Origin: Sulfuricella sp. | GTDB lineage: Bacteria; Pseudomonadota; Gammaproteobacteria; Burkholderiales; Sulfuricellaceae | Assembly: GCA_028713975.1 (NCBI GenBank) | Contig: JAQTNE010000014.1 | Span: 1 to 64,000, forward strand | Direction: 5' to 3' | Length of the DNA: 64,000 bases | Shown here: positions 19,477 through 30,727 of the stretch, in pieces | Position numbering within the stretch: position 1 is the first letter of the stretch | Layout: each line of letters begins with the position of its first letter | Position numbers and translations under genes: made by a program | Notes under the pieces: generated by a model | The model's database searches: none | What the model saw: the letters and a program-made list of their open reading frames with translations, nothing else | What the model was told of the DNA's origin: nothing

Positions 19477-22400
19477 ATGCTCAACCGCATTATCGAATGG
19501 TCGGCCCGCAACGTCTTCCTGGTGTTGCTGGCGACCCTGCTGCTCATCGGCGCGGGCATTTACGCCATCGTCAAGACACCGCTCGATGCCCTGCCAGACC
19601 TCTCCGACGCCCAGGTCATCATCTATACCGAGTATTCGGGCCAGGCGCCGCAAGTGGTGGAAGACCAGGTCACCTACCCGCTCACCACGGCCATGCTGTC
19701 GGTACCGAAATCCAAGGTGGTGCGCGGCTTTTCGTTCTTCGGCGCCTCTTTCGTTTATGTGATTTTCGAGGATGGCACCGACATTTACTGGGCGCGATCC
19801 CGAGTGCTGGAATACCTGTCCTCGCTTGCCGGGCGCCTGCCGCAAGGCGTCACGCCGCGGCTCGGGCCGGACGCGACCGGCGTGGGTTGGGTCTATCAAT
19901 ATGCGGTGCTGGCCAAAAACAAAAGTCTGGCCGAACTGCGCACCATCCAGGACTGGTATCTGCGCTACCAGTTGACCAAGGCACCGGGAGTAGCGGAAGT
20001 CGCCAGCATCGGCGGCTTCGTCCAGCAATACCAAGTGGTGGTCGATCCGCGCCAGCTTCAGGCTTACGGCATCCCGCTGGATCGCATCACCAAGGTAATC
20101 CGCGACTCCAACCGCGATGTCGGCGGACGGGTGGTGGAGATGGCGGAAGCCGAATACATGGTGCGCGGCAGGGGTTATCTGCGCGGCAAGAGTGATCTGG
20201 AACAGCTTGTGGTCAAGAGCGAAAATGGCGTGCCGGTGCTGTTGCGCGATGTGGCGCGGGTGGAGCTGGGGCCGGACGAGCGGCGCGGGCTGACCGAACT
20301 CAACGGCGAAGGCGAAGTGGTGTCGGGTATCGCCATGGCGCGCTACGGGCAAAATGCGCTGGAAGTGATCGGCAACATCAAGAACAAGATCGCCGAAATC
20401 GCCAGCGGCCTGCCCGAGGGTGTGACGATTGAGAGCGTGTATGACCGCTCCGGCCTGATCCTGCGCGCCATCAAGAACCTGAAAACCACCCTGCTGGAAG
20501 AAAGCGCCATCGTCGCACTGGTGTGCATCGTTTTTCTGCTGCACGTACGCAGCGCCCTGGTCGCCATCATCATGCTGCCGGTGGGCGTGTTGATCGCTTT
20601 CATCGCCATGCGGCTGCTCGGCATGAACTCCAACATCATGAGCCTGGGCGGCATCGCCATCGCTATCGGCGCAATGGTGGATGCAGCCATCGTTATGATC
20701 GAAAACGCCCACAAGCATCTGGAGCGGATCAGGCCGGGCGAATCGCGCGTCGAAGCCATCATTTCGGCCTGCCAGGAAGTCGGCCCGGCGCTGTTTTTCT
20801 CGCTGCTGATTATCACCGTTTCTTTCCTGCCGGTGTTCACGCTGGAAGCCCAGGAAGGCCGCCTGTTCTCCCCGCTCGCCTACACCAAAACTTTCGCCAT
20901 GGCAGGCGCAGCCTTGCTGTCCGTGACCCTGGTACCGGTGCTGATGATGCTGTTCGTGCGCGGCAAGATCATGGCCGAGGCGAAAAACCCGGTGAACCGC
21001 TTCCTGATCTGGCTGTACCGACCCGTCATCGCCTGGGTAATGAGATGGAAAAAGCTGACTATTGCCATTGCGCTGGCGGCCATCGCGGTCAGCCTCTACC
21101 CTGCATCCCGGCTCGGCAGCGAGTTCATGCCGACCCTCAACGAGGGCACGCTGTTCTACATGCCGACCGGGCTGCCCGGCATGTCGGTGACCAAGGCGGC
21201 GGAATTACTGCAAACCCAGGACAAAATCATCAAGAGTTTTCCCGAAGTGGCCTCGGTCTACGGCAAGGCCGGACGCGCAAATACCGCCACCGACCCGGCA
21301 CCGCTGGAAATGTTTGAGACCATCATCAACCTCAAGCCGGAAAATGAATGGCGACCCGGCATGACCATCGACAAGCTGACCGCCGAGATGGATCAGGCAT
21401 TGCAGATTCCCGGTATCGCCAACTCCTGGACCATGCCGATCAAGGCACGCATCGACATGCTATCCACTGGCATCCGCACGCCTATTGGCATCAAGGTGTT
21501 CGGCAAAAATCTGGAAGGCATGGAAAAGCTGGCGAAAGAGATCGAGTCCGTGGTCAAGCAAGTGCCGGGCACAACATCCGCTTATGCGGAGCGGCTCACC
21601 GGCGGCCTGTATCTCAACATCGAGCCAGACCGCGCCCAGCTTGCCCGTTACGGCATCAGCGTGGGCGAATTACTGGACGTAATCGCCACCGCGCTCGGCG
21701 GTGAAATGGTCACCACCATGGTAGAGGGGCGCGAACGTTTCGGCGTCAACGTGCGCTATCCGCGCGAACTGCGCAGCGATCCGCAGAGGATTGCCAGCCA
21801 GGTGCTAGTGCCGGTCAGCGGGGCGATGGGTGGGCCGCCAGCGATGGTGCCGCTGGGGCAACTGGCAAACGTCGAAGTGGCCAGGGGCGCGCCCGCCATC
21901 CGCACCGAGAACGCGCTGCTGTCAGCCTACATCTTCGTCGACATCCGTGGCCGCGACATCGGCAGCTACGTGCATGACGCCCAGAAGGCGGTACAGGAAC
22001 AAGTAAAATTCCCGCCCGGTTATTACGTCACTTGGAGCGGCCAGTTCGAATATATGGAACGCGCCAAGGAAAAAATGAAAATCGTGGTGCCGGTGACCCT
22101 GGCAATCATCTTCGCACTGCTCTTCCTCAATTTCCGGCGCTTGACCGAAACCCTGATCGTGATGCTCTCGGTGCCGTTCTCTCTGGTCGGCGGCATCTGG
22201 CTAATGTGGGCGCTGGGTTACAACCTGTCAGTCGCCGTGGCGGTGGGGTTCATCGCCTTGGCGGGCGTGGCGGCTGAAACCGGCGTGGTAATGCTGATTT
22301 ACCTCGACCACGCGCTGAACGAAATCAAGGCCCGGCGCGAGGCGGAAGGCCAGCCGCTCGCCCCCGCCGATCTCTATGCTGCGGTAATGGAGGGCGCAGT

Positions 22401-22611
22401 GGAACGGGTGCGCCCCAAGATGATGACGGTGGTGGCGATCATGGCCGGCCTGCTGCCGATCATGTGGAGCAACGGCACCGGCTCCGAGGTGATGAGCCGC
22501 ATCGCCGCGCCGATGGTCGGCGGCATGATCTCATCGACGATCCTGACATTGATCGTCATCCCGGCGATCTATGCCCTGGTCAAGGAATGGACGCTTTTCA
22601 GGAAGGGTTAA
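19477..22611 (+). CDS. cusA: Heavy-metal RND efflux pump, Cu(I)/Ag(I) type (CusA-like)
   Basis: The product is 1044 aa, the full HME-RND length, with 12 hydrophobic segments in two blocks. N-terminal MLNRIIEWSARN and GVGWVYQYAV, and the porter segments with methionines (MPTGLPGMSVTKA, GKAGRANTATDPAPLEMFETI), match CusA rather than CzcA. It exports Cu(I)/Ag(I) from the periplasm or cytoplasm with CusB and CusC. The pump subunit of this cluster. Confidence 0.93.
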   Translation: MLNRIIEWSARNVFLVLLATLLLIGAGIYAIVKTPLDALPDLSDAQVIIYTEYSGQAPQVVEDQVTYPLTTAMLSVPKSKVVRGFSFFGASFVYVIFEDGTDIYWARSRVLEYLSSLAGRLPQGVTPRLGPDATGVGWVYQYAVLAKNKSLAELRTIQDWYLRYQLTKAPGVAEVASIGGFVQQYQVVVDPRQLQAYGIPLDRITKVIRDSNRDVGGRVVEMAEAEYMVRGRGYLRGKSDLEQLVVKSENGVPVLLRDVARVELGPDERRGLTELNGEGEVVSGIAMARYGQNALEVIGNIKNKIAEIASGLPEGVTIESVYDRSGLILRAIKNLKTTLLEESAIVALVCIVFLLHVRSALVAIIMLPVGVLIAFIAMRLLGMNSNIMSLGGIAIAIGAMVDAAIVMIENAHKHLERIRPGESRVEAIISACQEVGPALFFSLLIITVSFLPVFTLEAQEGRLFSPLAYTKTFAMAGAALLSVTLVPVLMMLFVRGKIMAEAKNPVNRFLIWLYRPVIAWVMRWKKLTIAIALAAIAVSLYPASRLGSEFMPTLNEGTLFYMPTGLPGMSVTKAAELLQTQDKIIKSFPEVASVYGKAGRANTATDPAPLEMFETIINLKPENEWRPGMTIDKLTAEMDQALQIPGIANSWTMPIKARIDMLSTGIRTPIGIKVFGKNLEGMEKLAKEIESVVKQVPGTTSAYAERLTGGLYLNIEPDRAQLARYGISVGELLDVIATALGGEMVTTMVEGRERFGVNVRYPRELRSDPQRIASQVLVPVSGAMGGPPAMVPLGQLANVEVARGAPAIRTENALLSAYIFVDIRGRDIGSYVHDAQKAVQEQVKFPPGYYVTWSGQFEYMERAKEKMKIVVPVTLAIIFALLFLNFRRLTETLIVMLSVPFSLVGGIWLMWALGYNLSVAVAVGFIALAGVAAETGVVMLIYLDHALNEIKARREAEGQPLAPADLYAAVMEGAVERVRPKMMTVVAIMAGLLPIMWSNGTGSEVMSRIAAPMVGGMISSTILTLIVIPAIYALVKEWTLFRKG

Positions 22612-22854
22612 CCTGGGCGGTACCCTTCTCATATGGGACGCACTGAATGGAACTTGCAACCGGAGAAAAAGGTCTATATTTAAAATTGCTTTCATTGCCT
22701 CAACGTTTTACCCGGGAGCTTTATTTAAAGAACGCAGGTGAAGCCCGGAAGCGAATAAAGCCGGGGCGCAACAGTTTCAAAACATCACCGCCTTTTGTGC
22801 AATGTTGCGCAAATGTGCTATGCAGAAATATCTTCCCCTGAAAGGAAACCTCGA

Positions 22855-23115
22855 ATGTATGGATGGGATCATGGAGGATGGATGCTGGGCGGGAGCGGCG
22901 GCTGGATGATGATCGGCTGGCTGTGGATGATGCTGGTCTGGCTGATTCCTCTCCTGTTGCTGTTCGCCCTGGTCAAATACCTTTTCGGCAAGGCGGGGCA
23001 AAATGCGCCTCGACAGGAAAAAACCGCTCTCGACATCCTCAAGGACGCCTACGCCAAGGGCGAAATCAACCGCGACGAATACCTGCGCAAGCGCGACGAC
23101 CTGTTGGAAAAATGA
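22855..23115 (+). CDS. Small membrane protein with SHOCT domain
   Basis: The product is 86 aa from the ATG at 22855, preceded by AAAGGAAA. A Gly/Trp/Met-rich N-terminus and one strong hydrophobic helix (about 20-42) are followed by the SHOCT motif LDILKDAYAKGEINRDEYLRKRDDL. Such proteins are frequent neighbours of copper ATPases. Their role is unknown. Confidence 0.8.
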   Translation: MYGWDHGGWMLGGSGGWMMIGWLWMMLVWLIPLLLLFALVKYLFGKAGQNAPRQEKTALDILKDAYAKGEINRDEYLRKRDDLLEK

Positions 23116-23174
23116 GCCGTCCCGAAGTTCTTTAGCCGTTTATTTTTATTCGCAGCAAGATGGATAAGTTTGCC

Positions 23175-23273
23175 ATGAGTAAATCAGCGCAATTCGCCTT
23201 GATCGCATCGGCCATGACCATGACCATGACCATGACCCTGTCGATCCATCATGGACAAAGGAGATATCCATGA
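23175..23273 (+). CDS. Possible 32-aa leader peptide overlapping copA start
   Basis: An ATG at 23175 opens a 32-codon frame with a run of Met-Thr pairs ([10 protein letters not shown]) and a HH pair. Its TGA overlaps the copA ATG (ATGA at 23270-23273). A GGAG site for copA lies inside it at 23260-23264. It could couple or tune copA translation. It could equally be chance, and no homologue is recognised. Confidence 0.35.
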   Translation: MSKSAQFALIASAMTMTMTMTLSIHHGQRRYP

Positions 23274-25570
23274 CCACAAAAGATCCAGTTTGCGGCATGT
23301 CCATCGAGAAAAAAGAGGCGGTAGGCACTGCCCAGTACCAAGGCATAAATTATTATTTCTGCTCTCCTCATTGCCTGCACAAATTTCAGGCCGCGCCGTC
23401 AGGTTACGCGAACGCTCATCCTGTTTCGGCAGTTACCGCACCGGCTGCCGCCGGAAGCGGAGCCACCTATACCTGCCCGATGCACCCGGAAATCCGCCAG
23501 CCATCACCAGGAAACTGTCCGAAATGCGGCATGGCCCTGGAGCCGCGCAATGCGCCGATGGAAAGCAATGCCGAGCTTGCCGACATGACGCGCCGCTTCT
23601 GGGCAAGCACGGCTTTGGCCTTGCCGGTTTTTCTGATGGCGATGGTGGCCGATCTTATTCCAAAAGCCATGCCTGACTTCATTTCGATGCCTGTATTGCA
23701 ATGGCTGGAATTCGCGCTGGCAACACCGGTCGTGCTGTGGGGCGGTTCACCATTGTTTCAACGGGGTTGGGCGTCGCTGGTCAACCGCAGCCTCAACATG
23801 TTCACCCTGATTGCCTTGGGTGTGGGCGTGGCCTGGGTCTACAGCGTGGTGGCGCTGCTGATGCCGGGCCTGTTCCCGACCACGCTGCGCATGGCGGATG
23901 GCACAGTGCCGGTCTATTTCGAGGCGGCGGCAGTGATCACCGCCCTGGTGCTGCTGGGGCAGGTGATGGAATTGCGGGCGCGCAGCCAGACCAGCGCAGC
24001 GATCAAGATGCTGCTCGGCCTCGCCCCGAAGACTGCGCGCATCGTGCGTGCCGACGGCATCGAGGAAGACATTCCGCTTGAGCAAGTGCAGCCGGGTGAC
24101 GTGCTGCGCGTGCGCCCCGGCGAAAAAGTGCCGGTGGACGGCGTGGTACTCGAAGGAACGAGCGCGCTGGACGAATCCATGGTGACCGGCGAATCCATCC
24201 CAACGGAAAAAACCACGGGAGCGCGGCTGATCGGCGCTACCGTGAACGGCACCGGCAGCCTGCTGATGCGTGCCGATCGCGTCGGTAGCGATACCTTGCT
24301 CGCCCAGATCGTGCACATGGTGAGTGAGGCTCAGCGCAGTCGGGCACCGATCCAGCGTTTGGCCGATGTCGCTTCGGGCTATTTCGTTCCGGCGGTGGTG
24401 CTGGCTGCGCTCGTCACCTTTGCCATATGGGGCATCTGGGGGCCCGAGCCGCGCCTTGCCCACGCTGTCGTCAATGCCGTGGCGGTGCTGATCATCGCCT
24501 GCCCCTGCGCGCTGGGGCTCGCCACACCCATGTCGATCATGGTGGGGACCGGGCGTGGCGCACAAGCCGGGGTTCTCATAAAGAATGCCGAAGCGCTGGA
24601 AACCATGGAAAAAGTGGACACGCTGGTGGTGGACAAAACCGGCACCCTCACTGAAGGCAAGCCCAAGTTGGTGTCGGTCGTTCCCATTGCGGGATTCGAG
24701 GAACAGGAAGTGCTACGACTGGGCGCGGGCCTGGAACGCGCCAGCGAACATCCGCTGGCTACGGCGATCGTCAATGGTGCACAGGAAAAAGGCCTGGCCC
24801 TGGCATCAACCAGCGACTTCCGCTCTTACACCGGCAAGGGCGTAGAGGGAAGCGTCGAAGGGCATCAAGTCGCTCTGGGCAACCTCAAGCTGTTCGAAGA
24901 GCTGAATATCGTCGCCGGTGAACTGGTCGCACACGCCGACGCGCTGCGCGGTGACGGCCAGACGGTGATGCTGATCGCCATCGATGGCCGGGCGGCTGGG
25001 CTGCTCGGCGTGGCCGATCCAGTCAAGGCGACCACCGCGGATGCGATCCGCACCCTGCACGAAGAAGGCGTGCAGGTGATCATGCTGACAGGGGACAATC
25101 GCACCACGGCTGAGGCAGTTGCGCGCAAACTCGGCATTGACCGCGTTGAGGCCGAAGTCCTGCCCGAGCAGAAAAGCTTGGTGGTCAAGCAATTGCAGGC
25201 ACAGGGACGCATCGTGGCGATGGCGGGCGACGGCATCAACGACGCACCGGCGCTGGCCCAGGCCCAAGTCGGCATCGCCATGGGCACCGGCACCGACGTG
25301 GCGATGGAAAGCGCCGGAGTCACCCTGGTCAAGGGCGATCTGCGCGGTATCGTGCGGGCAGTACGCCTGAGTCGCGCCACCATGCGCAACATCCGCCAGA
25401 ACCTGTTTTTTGCATTTATTTACAACGTACTCGGCATTCCCGTGGCGGCAGGCACCCTGTATCCTTTTTTCGGCTTGCTGCTTTCCCCCATGATCGCCGC
25501 CGCAGCAATGAGCTTCAGTTCGGTGTCGGTAATCACGAATGCGTTGCGGTTGCGGAAACAGCCACTTTGA
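23270..25570 (+). CDS. copA: Copper-translocating P1B-type ATPase (CopA-like) with YHS and heavy-metal-binding domains
   Basis: The product is 766 aa. Instead of an HMA domain the N-terminus carries a YHS domain ([14 protein letters not shown], about 4-45) and a HMBD segment ([22 protein letters not shown], about 65-88). The transport motif CPC is near residue 410 ([13 protein letters not shown]), the phosphorylation site DKTGT near 454 and GDGIND near 652. It pumps Cu(I) or Ag(I) out of the cytoplasm using ATP. Confidence 0.92.
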   Translation: MTTKDPVCGMSIEKKEAVGTAQYQGINYYFCSPHCLHKFQAAPSGYANAHPVSAVTAPAAAGSGATYTCPMHPEIRQPSPGNCPKCGMALEPRNAPMESNAELADMTRRFWASTALALPVFLMAMVADLIPKAMPDFISMPVLQWLEFALATPVVLWGGSPLFQRGWASLVNRSLNMFTLIALGVGVAWVYSVVALLMPGLFPTTLRMADGTVPVYFEAAAVITALVLLGQVMELRARSQTSAAIKMLLGLAPKTARIVRADGIEEDIPLEQVQPGDVLRVRPGEKVPVDGVVLEGTSALDESMVTGESIPTEKTTGARLIGATVNGTGSLLMRADRVGSDTLLAQIVHMVSEAQRSRAPIQRLADVASGYFVPAVVLAALVTFAIWGIWGPEPRLAHAVVNAVAVLIIACPCALGLATPMSIMVGTGRGAQAGVLIKNAEALETMEKVDTLVVDKTGTLTEGKPKLVSVVPIAGFEEQEVLRLGAGLERASEHPLATAIVNGAQEKGLALASTSDFRSYTGKGVEGSVEGHQVALGNLKLFEELNIVAGELVAHADALRGDGQTVMLIAIDGRAAGLLGVADPVKATTADAIRTLHEEGVQVIMLTGDNRTTAEAVARKLGIDRVEAEVLPEQKSLVVKQLQAQGRIVAMAGDGINDAPALAQAQVGIAMGTGTDVAMESAGVTLVKGDLRGIVRAVRLSRATMRNIRQNLFFAFIYNVLGIPVAAGTLYPFFGLLLSPMIAAAAMSFSSVSVITNALRLRKQPL

Positions 25571-25714
25571 GTTTCACAGCCAGTTGAGAAGATAGCCATG
25601 GAAAGGTTTTTTTTGTTGTTATTTACCCGGTTGTTTTTATCTGGGCGATGAATTTTAGCTGCGATGCCCATCTAGCCCACAGCAGATAGGGGCAGGCAGC
25701 AAGGAGATGACACC

Positions 25715-26200
25715 ATGAGTAATGATCGCCGGCTAGACCCTGTCTGCGGAATGGCGGTGGACGACCAAAAAATAGTGGTCGAATATCTGGATGTCCGCTA
25801 CGCATTTTGTTCCGGGCAGTGCAAGGATAGATTCATCTCCAATCCCCATCTTTATGTCGGTCTGCCCGGCTGCAAGGCCCCAAAACAGGAAGGAATGGAA
25901 GTCATCAAGCAGCGACGTTTGCATCTGGCTTTACGCCTGACTTCCGAGCAAAGCGGCGTGCTGACCCAGACGCTGGAAGCGATGATGGGCATCAAGAAAA
26001 TATCGGCAAACGGCGACCGAGCGGAAATTACCTACGACCTGCTCCTGGCAACAGCCGAACAAATCGAAGCAAAGCTGGCAGAAATTGGCGTGCAACTGGG
26101 GGAAGGGTGGGCAGATCGCCTGCATCGGGCGTTTGTGCATTACGAGGAAGAACACGAGGTGGAAAATCTCGAGGTCGATGAGAGGCGTTGTCGCAGGTAG
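25715..26200 (+). CDS. YHS-domain protein with HMA-like C-terminal fold
   Basis: The product is 161 aa. An N-terminal YHS domain (DPVCGMAVDDQK ... FCSGQCKDRF) resembles the one in the upstream ATPase. Residues 60-130 show a beta-alpha-beta pattern like an HMA domain but without CxxC. It probably belongs to the copper cluster as a metal handling or sensing accessory (inference). Confidence 0.7.
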   Translation: MSNDRRLDPVCGMAVDDQKIVVEYLDVRYAFCSGQCKDRFISNPHLYVGLPGCKAPKQEGMEVIKQRRLHLALRLTSEQSGVLTQTLEAMMGIKKISANGDRAEITYDLLLATAEQIEAKLAEIGVQLGEGWADRLHRAFVHYEEEHEVENLEVDERRCRR

Positions 26201-26290
26201 GCAACTGCGCCCCAGCTTCGTTCATCTGACACAGCGGATGCAACTGCTGATTTTCTGGCTGGCAACCAAATACATGAATGGAGAACCAAA

Positions 26291-26494
26291 ATGAGCGACA
26301 AAAATGTGGACATGAATGCGCCGCACGAAATGGTGCTATGCAAAATCTGCCTGACGGAGATTCCGGCGACGGTTGCGAAAACTTTTGACGGGCACGCTTA
26401 CGTGCACTATTTTTGCGGCCTGGATTGCCTGGGGATATGGCAGGAACAACTGGAAAAAGCCGGCGAGGGCGAAAGCCATACCGATCCGCTATAA
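26291..26494 (+). CDS. DUF3330-like small zinc-ribbon-type protein
   Basis: The product is 67 aa. Four cysteines in CKIC and CGLDC with HAYVHYF between suggest a treble-clef or YHS-like metal site. The pattern matches DUF3330 proteins that accompany heavy-metal ATPases and mercury operons. It is the last gene of the copper cluster. Confidence 0.65.
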   Translation: MSDKNVDMNAPHEMVLCKICLTEIPATVAKTFDGHAYVHYFCGLDCLGIWQEQLEKAGEGESHTDPL

Positions 26495-26525
26495 TTTCAG
26501 TTTTATATGCGCAAGGAACCAGGCC

Positions 26526-26915
26526 ATGTACGGATTCAGCACACAACTCAGCATCCCCTTCGACGCAGCCGTGGCAAAAACCATCGAGGCACTCAAGGCC
26601 GAGGGCTTCGGCGTTCTCACCGACATCGACGTAAAGGCCACCATGAAGGCCAAGCTTAATATCGACGGTCGCCCTTACCGCATCCTCGGTGCCTGCAACC
26701 CGCCGCTGGCTCACCGCGCCATCGAAGCCGACCCCGACATCGGCCTGCTGCTGCCATGCAACGTGGTAGTGCGCGAGGAAGCCGACGGCAAGGTCACGGT
26801 CGCCTTCATGGATCCGGAAGCCGTGCTGAAACTGGTGGAAAAACCCGGTGTGCAAGAGCTGGCGAAAGAAGTGAAAGGCCGTCTGGAGCGGGTGCGCGAC
26901 AGCCTGACTGCGTAA
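26526..26915 (+). CDS. DUF302 family protein
   Basis: The product is about 129 aa from MYGFSTQL at 26526. The DUF302 signature is visible: [28 protein letters not shown], then [31 protein letters not shown]. The biochemical role is unknown; the family is common next to heavy-metal genes. A GTG for aat follows after 3 bases. Confidence 0.88.
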   Translation: MYGFSTQLSIPFDAAVAKTIEALKAEGFGVLTDIDVKATMKAKLNIDGRPYRILGACNPPLAHRAIEADPDIGLLLPCNVVVREEADGKVTVAFMDPEAVLKLVEKPGVQELAKEVKGRLERVRDSLTA

Positions 26916-26918
26916 CAC

Positions 26919-27617
26919 GTGATTCCCTGGCTTGACCAGCGCGACCCTTTTCCGCCGCTCGAATCCGCCCTGCGCGAGCCTAATGGCTTGCTGGCGGCGG
27001 GCGGCGATCTGTCTCCCCAACGGCTGGTCAATGCCTATTCAAAGGGCATTTTTCCCTGGTTCAGCCCCGGCGACCCGGTTCTTTGGTGGAGTCCCGACCC
27101 GCGTATGGTGCTGTTTCCCTCTGAGCTCAAGGTATCGCGTTCGCTACAAAAAACCCTGAAAAAGCATGATTATGAGGTGCGCATCGACACCGCGTTCCGC
27201 AGAGTCATGCAGGAATGCGCCATGCCGCGCGACGGTCAGCAGGGCACTTGGATATCCCCCGCCATGGTCGCGGCCTACACCGAACTGCATGAACAGGGTT
27301 TCGCCCACTCGGTCGAAACCTGGGTAGAGGGCGAACTCGTTGGCGGGCTCTATGGCATCGCCCTGGGCCGGATGTTCTACGGCGAATCAATGTTCAGCCG
27401 CGCCAGCGACACCTCCAAGATCGCTTTCGTCCATCTGGTCAGGCAATTGGGGCGATGGAACTTCGGCATGATCGACTGCCAGATGAAGACAGCCCACCTC
27501 GCCTCGCTTGGCGCACGCGAAATCCCGCGCGCCGAGTTCGGCAATAACCTGGCAAAACTGGTAAACTTGGCCGGAATAACAGGGCTCTGGCGCTTCGATA
27601 ATGACCTTGCTGAATGA
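26919..27617 (+). CDS. aat: Leucyl/phenylalanyl-tRNA-protein transferase
   Basis: The product is 232 aa with a GTG start. The family hallmarks are [23 protein letters not shown], then [18 protein letters not shown] and DCQM near the C-terminus. It adds Leu or Phe to N-terminal Lys/Arg, creating N-degrons for ClpS/ClpAP. It overlaps bpt by 17 bases, so both N-end rule transferases share an operon. Confidence 0.95.
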   Translation: MIPWLDQRDPFPPLESALREPNGLLAAGGDLSPQRLVNAYSKGIFPWFSPGDPVLWWSPDPRMVLFPSELKVSRSLQKTLKKHDYEVRIDTAFRRVMQECAMPRDGQQGTWISPAMVAAYTELHEQGFAHSVETWVEGELVGGLYGIALGRMFYGESMFSRASDTSKIAFVHLVRQLGRWNFGMIDCQMKTAHLASLGAREIPRAEFGNNLAKLVNLAGITGLWRFDNDLAE

Positions 27618-28374
27618 CTTTGCTACGCGAGAGGTACAGTTCTACCTTTCCTCTGCCTATCCGTGCAGCTACCTGCCGGGACGGATGGCGCGCTCGCTGG
27701 TGGCCACCCCCAACGAGCTGGTTAACAGCACGGTCTATGATGAACTGATCCATCTCGGCTTCCGCCGCAGCGGGACATACAATTACCGCCCGCAGTGCAG
27801 CCAGTGCGAAGCCTGCGTGCCGGTACGGCTGGCCGTTGGCGAATTCGAGAAAAACCGCGTCCAACGCCGCGCCTGGAAAACCCACTCGGGACTCAGGGCC
27901 GTGGTACGCGAACTGGTCTACGATGCCGGACACCACCAGCTCTACCTACGCTACCAGACCGCACGCCACACCGGCGGCGGCATGGACCAGGACGACAGGG
28001 AACAGTATGAACGCTTCCTGCTGCGAAGCCATGTCGCCACTCACCTGGTCGAGTTCCGCGAAGGCGACGCCCTGCGCATGGTCAGCCTGATCGACAAGGT
28101 GAGCGACGGACTGTCCTCGGTTTATACTTTTTACGACCCCGACCTGCCGCGCGCCAGCTTCGGTACCTACAATATCCTGTGGCAAACCGCGCTGTGCCGT
28201 GAGCTGGGCCTGCCCTACCTGTATCTCGGCTACTGGATCGAGCACAGCCGCAAGATGGCTTACAAGATCAACTATCAACCGCTGGAAGGCTTGGTCGAAG
28301 GCCGTTGGCAGCCAATCAACACAAACTCGCGAAGCGATCCTCTGCCTCCTCTCCCGCTTGCGGGAGAGGATTGA
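27601..28374 (+). CDS. bpt: Aspartate/glutamate leucyltransferase (Bpt)
   Basis: The product is 257 aa. The Ate1-type N-terminus has [20 protein letters not shown] and the paired cysteines [12 protein letters not shown]; the C-terminal [19 protein letters not shown] is conserved. It transfers Leu to N-terminal Asp/Glu. The last residues ([11 protein letters not shown]) are encoded by a REP-like hairpin at 28347-28370, which also supplies the context of the stop codon. Confidence 0.93.
   Translation: MTLLNDFATREVQFYLSSAYPCSYLPGRMARSLVATPNELVNSTVYDELIHLGFRRSGTYNYRPQCSQCEACVPVRLAVGEFEKNRVQRRAWKTHSGLRAVVRELVYDAGHHQLYLRYQTARHTGGGMDQDDREQYERFLLRSHVATHLVEFREGDALRMVSLIDKVSDGLSSVYTFYDPDLPRASFGTYNILWQTALCRELGLPYLYLGYWIEHSRKMAYKINYQPLEGLVEGRWQPINTNSRSDPLPPLPLAGED
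28347..28370. repeat. REP-like hairpin at the end of bpt
   Basis: Perfect 10-bp arms TCCTCTCCCG / CGGGAGAGGA with a CTTG loop. The following bases TTGAGGTGAGGG resemble other REP flanks in the window. It extends the bpt coding region by a few residues and may protect the 3' end or terminate transcription weakly. Confidence 0.65.
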
Positions 28375-28427
28375 GGTGAGGGAAACTCCCAATAAATCAG
28401 AACTGATAAAACCGGAATGAACCAAAA

Positions 28428-29222
28428 ATGCGCCAATACCTAGACCTGATGCAGCATGTCCTCAACCACGGCAACCGGAAAACCGACCGCACCGGCACCG
28501 GCACGATCAGCGTGTTCGGCCACCAGATGCGCTTCGACCTGGGAGCCGGATTTCCCCTGGTCACCACCAAGAAATGCCATCTCAAATCCATCATCCACGA
28601 ACTGCTGTGGTTCCTGAAGGGCGATACCAACATCCAGTATCTCAAGGAGCACGGCGTCAAAATATGGGACGAATGGGCCGATGCGAACGGCAATCTTGGC
28701 CCGGTCTACGGTTATCAGTGGCGTTCGTGGCCAACGCCGGACGGCGGCCATATCGACCAGATCAGCCAGGTGATCGAGCAGATCAAGCGTACCCCCGACT
28801 CGCGCCGCCTGATCGTTTCCGCCTGGAACGTGGCCGATGTGGACAAGATGAAACTGCCGCCCTGTCATGCCTTTTTCCAGTTCTACGTGGCGGACGGCAA
28901 GCTGTCCTGCCAGCTCTACCAGCGCAGCGCCGACATCTTCCTCGGCGTGCCGTTCAATATCGCCTCCTATGCCCTGCTCACCCTGATGGTGGCACAGGTG
29001 TGCGGCCTTGAGCCGGGCGATTTCGTTCACACCCTGGGCGATGCTCACCTTTACCTCAATCACCTCGACCAAACCCGCGAACAGCTTTCACGCGCGCTGC
29101 GTCCGCTACCGGCAATGAAACTCAACCCGGCGGTGCAAAACATTTTCGACTTCAAATATGAAGATTTCGCCCTTGAGGGCTACGACCCTCATCCCGCCAT
29201 CAGGGCGCCGGTAGCGGTATGA
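28428..29222 (+). CDS. thyA: Thymidylate synthase
   Basis: The product is 264 aa, the bacterial standard. [16 protein letters not shown], catalytic [11 protein letters not shown] (nucleophile Cys about 146) and [20 protein letters not shown] are intact. It methylates dUMP to dTMP with methylenetetrahydrofolate. folA lies 1.5 kb downstream, separated by a chemoreceptor gene. Confidence 0.97.
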   Translation: MRQYLDLMQHVLNHGNRKTDRTGTGTISVFGHQMRFDLGAGFPLVTTKKCHLKSIIHELLWFLKGDTNIQYLKEHGVKIWDEWADANGNLGPVYGYQWRSWPTPDGGHIDQISQVIEQIKRTPDSRRLIVSAWNVADVDKMKLPPCHAFFQFYVADGKLSCQLYQRSADIFLGVPFNIASYALLTLMVAQVCGLEPGDFVHTLGDAHLYLNHLDQTREQLSRALRPLPAMKLNPAVQNIFDFKYEDFALEGYDPHPAIRAPVAV

Positions 29223-29417
29223 AACCAGATCAGCTACGGCTGGATTCGTTGCACTCAACTTTAAATAATGGGTAAACACCCCTCTTTACCGAGGGAATCC
29301 CGGGAAGAACCTGCAATGCAATTATTGCGGAAAAATTTCCCGTATATGGTATAAAATCGACACCACCACGAAAAATAAAAAAATTCCCAGCCACATCGAC
29401 AACGGAGGTTAAACCGC

Positions 29418-30710
29418 ATGAAATGGATCAGCCACAGCATTCGCAACAAACTCCTCCTGATTTCCGGAACGGGAACCACGCTCCTCCTCGCTGCCGCGCT
29501 AATCGGCTTGTTGCTGTCCTGGAACAGTATTCTCGGTTTTGAGCAGGAAATCGAAAAACTCCAAATTGGTACGCAGTCGACTCAGGCTGCGCAAGTTGCG
29601 GCCAAGGCCCATGTTAAAGAAACTATCGCAAGCGCCTATCAGGGCATTCAAGTCAGCCTGGGCTTGATGGCGGTTGCCGTGATGACCGCATTCATCGCCT
29701 TTTTGTGGATGGTGCAGAAAAACATTCTGAAACCCGCCAATCAACTGGTTCATGACCTGGAGCGACTTGCCAAGGGCGACTTCACCACTCCCGTTTCCCG
29801 TACGACCGAGGATGAAATCGGCAACATTGCAGCCAGCGCAGAACTCATCCGCACAGACCTCGGAGGTATCGTCACCAAGGTTAACGAAATTACAGCGGAA
29901 GTCTGCAGCACCGCATCCCTGCTTTCCGCCACGGCAAACCAGGTTGCATCCGGCTCCAACCACCAGAGCGAAGCGGCTGAAGCCACGGCGGCATCGGTCG
30001 AGGAGATGGCTGTCAGCATCGCCTCCGTCGCGGAAAACGCGGACAACGTCAACCAGATTTCCCAACATGGTCTGGAGCAGAGCGGTAAAGGCAACGAAAG
30101 CCTGTCCGAGCTGATCGGAGAAATCACTACGGTTGAAAGTTCCGTTGCTGAGATCGCCGATTCGGTCGCTGAGTTCGTCCGCAGCACCGAAGTAATCACC
30201 AACATGACGCAGCAAGTCAAGGATATTGCGGAACAAACCAACCTGCTCGCACTCAATGCGGCGATTGAAGCAGCACGGGCCGGCGAACAGGGGCGCGGGT
30301 TTGCCGTGGTGGCGGACGAGGTGCGCAAACTGGCGGAAAAGTCGGCGCAATCCGCCAGCCAGATCGACCAGGTCACGACAACACTGGGTTCGCAATCCGC
30401 CGCTGTGGAACATGCCATTCAGCACAGCCAGAAATCCCTGCAAACAAGCCAGGAATATCTGGAAAATGTCGCGATGGTATTGGGCGAGGGCAACCATTCC
30501 ATAACCCAAACCACCGAGGGCGTGGACAATATCGCCATGTCCGTGAACGAGCAAAAAACAGCCAGCCAGGAAATTGCCCAGAATGTGGAAAAAATCGCGC
30601 AAATGGTCGAAGAAAACCGGTCAGCCATCCATGAGAATCTGGAAGCCGCACACCGCATGGAGCAACTGGCCAACACTCTGCAAGGAATGGTGAGCCACTT
30701 CAGGGTTTGA
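29418..30710 (+). CDS. Methyl-accepting chemotaxis protein
   Basis: The product is 430 aa. Two membrane helices (about 12-33 and 78-99) enclose a short ~45-residue periplasmic loop with no recognised sensor. A HAMP domain (about 100-155) and the signalling tip [31 protein letters not shown] follow. It should couple to CheA/CheW, probably responding to cytoplasmic or membrane energy signals. A possible TATAAA -10 lies near 29351. Confidence 0.92.
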   Translation: MKWISHSIRNKLLLISGTGTTLLLAAALIGLLLSWNSILGFEQEIEKLQIGTQSTQAAQVAAKAHVKETIASAYQGIQVSLGLMAVAVMTAFIAFLWMVQKNILKPANQLVHDLERLAKGDFTTPVSRTTEDEIGNIAASAELIRTDLGGIVTKVNEITAEVCSTASLLSATANQVASGSNHQSEAAEATAASVEEMAVSIASVAENADNVNQISQHGLEQSGKGNESLSELIGEITTVESSVAEIADSVAEFVRSTEVITNMTQQVKDIAEQTNLLALNAAIEAARAGEQGRGFAVVADEVRKLAEKSAQSASQIDQVTTTLGSQSAAVEHAIQHSQKSLQTSQEYLENVAMVLGEGNHSITQTTEGVDNIAMSVNEQKTASQEIAQNVEKIAQMVEENRSAIHENLEAAHRMEQLANTLQGMVSHFRV

Positions 30711-30727
30711 TTGAACACGCCAAAAAC

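Noticed and set aside
22647-22841. 64-aa frame after cusA
   Set aside because: Composition and lack of ribosome site suggest chance; no domain pattern.
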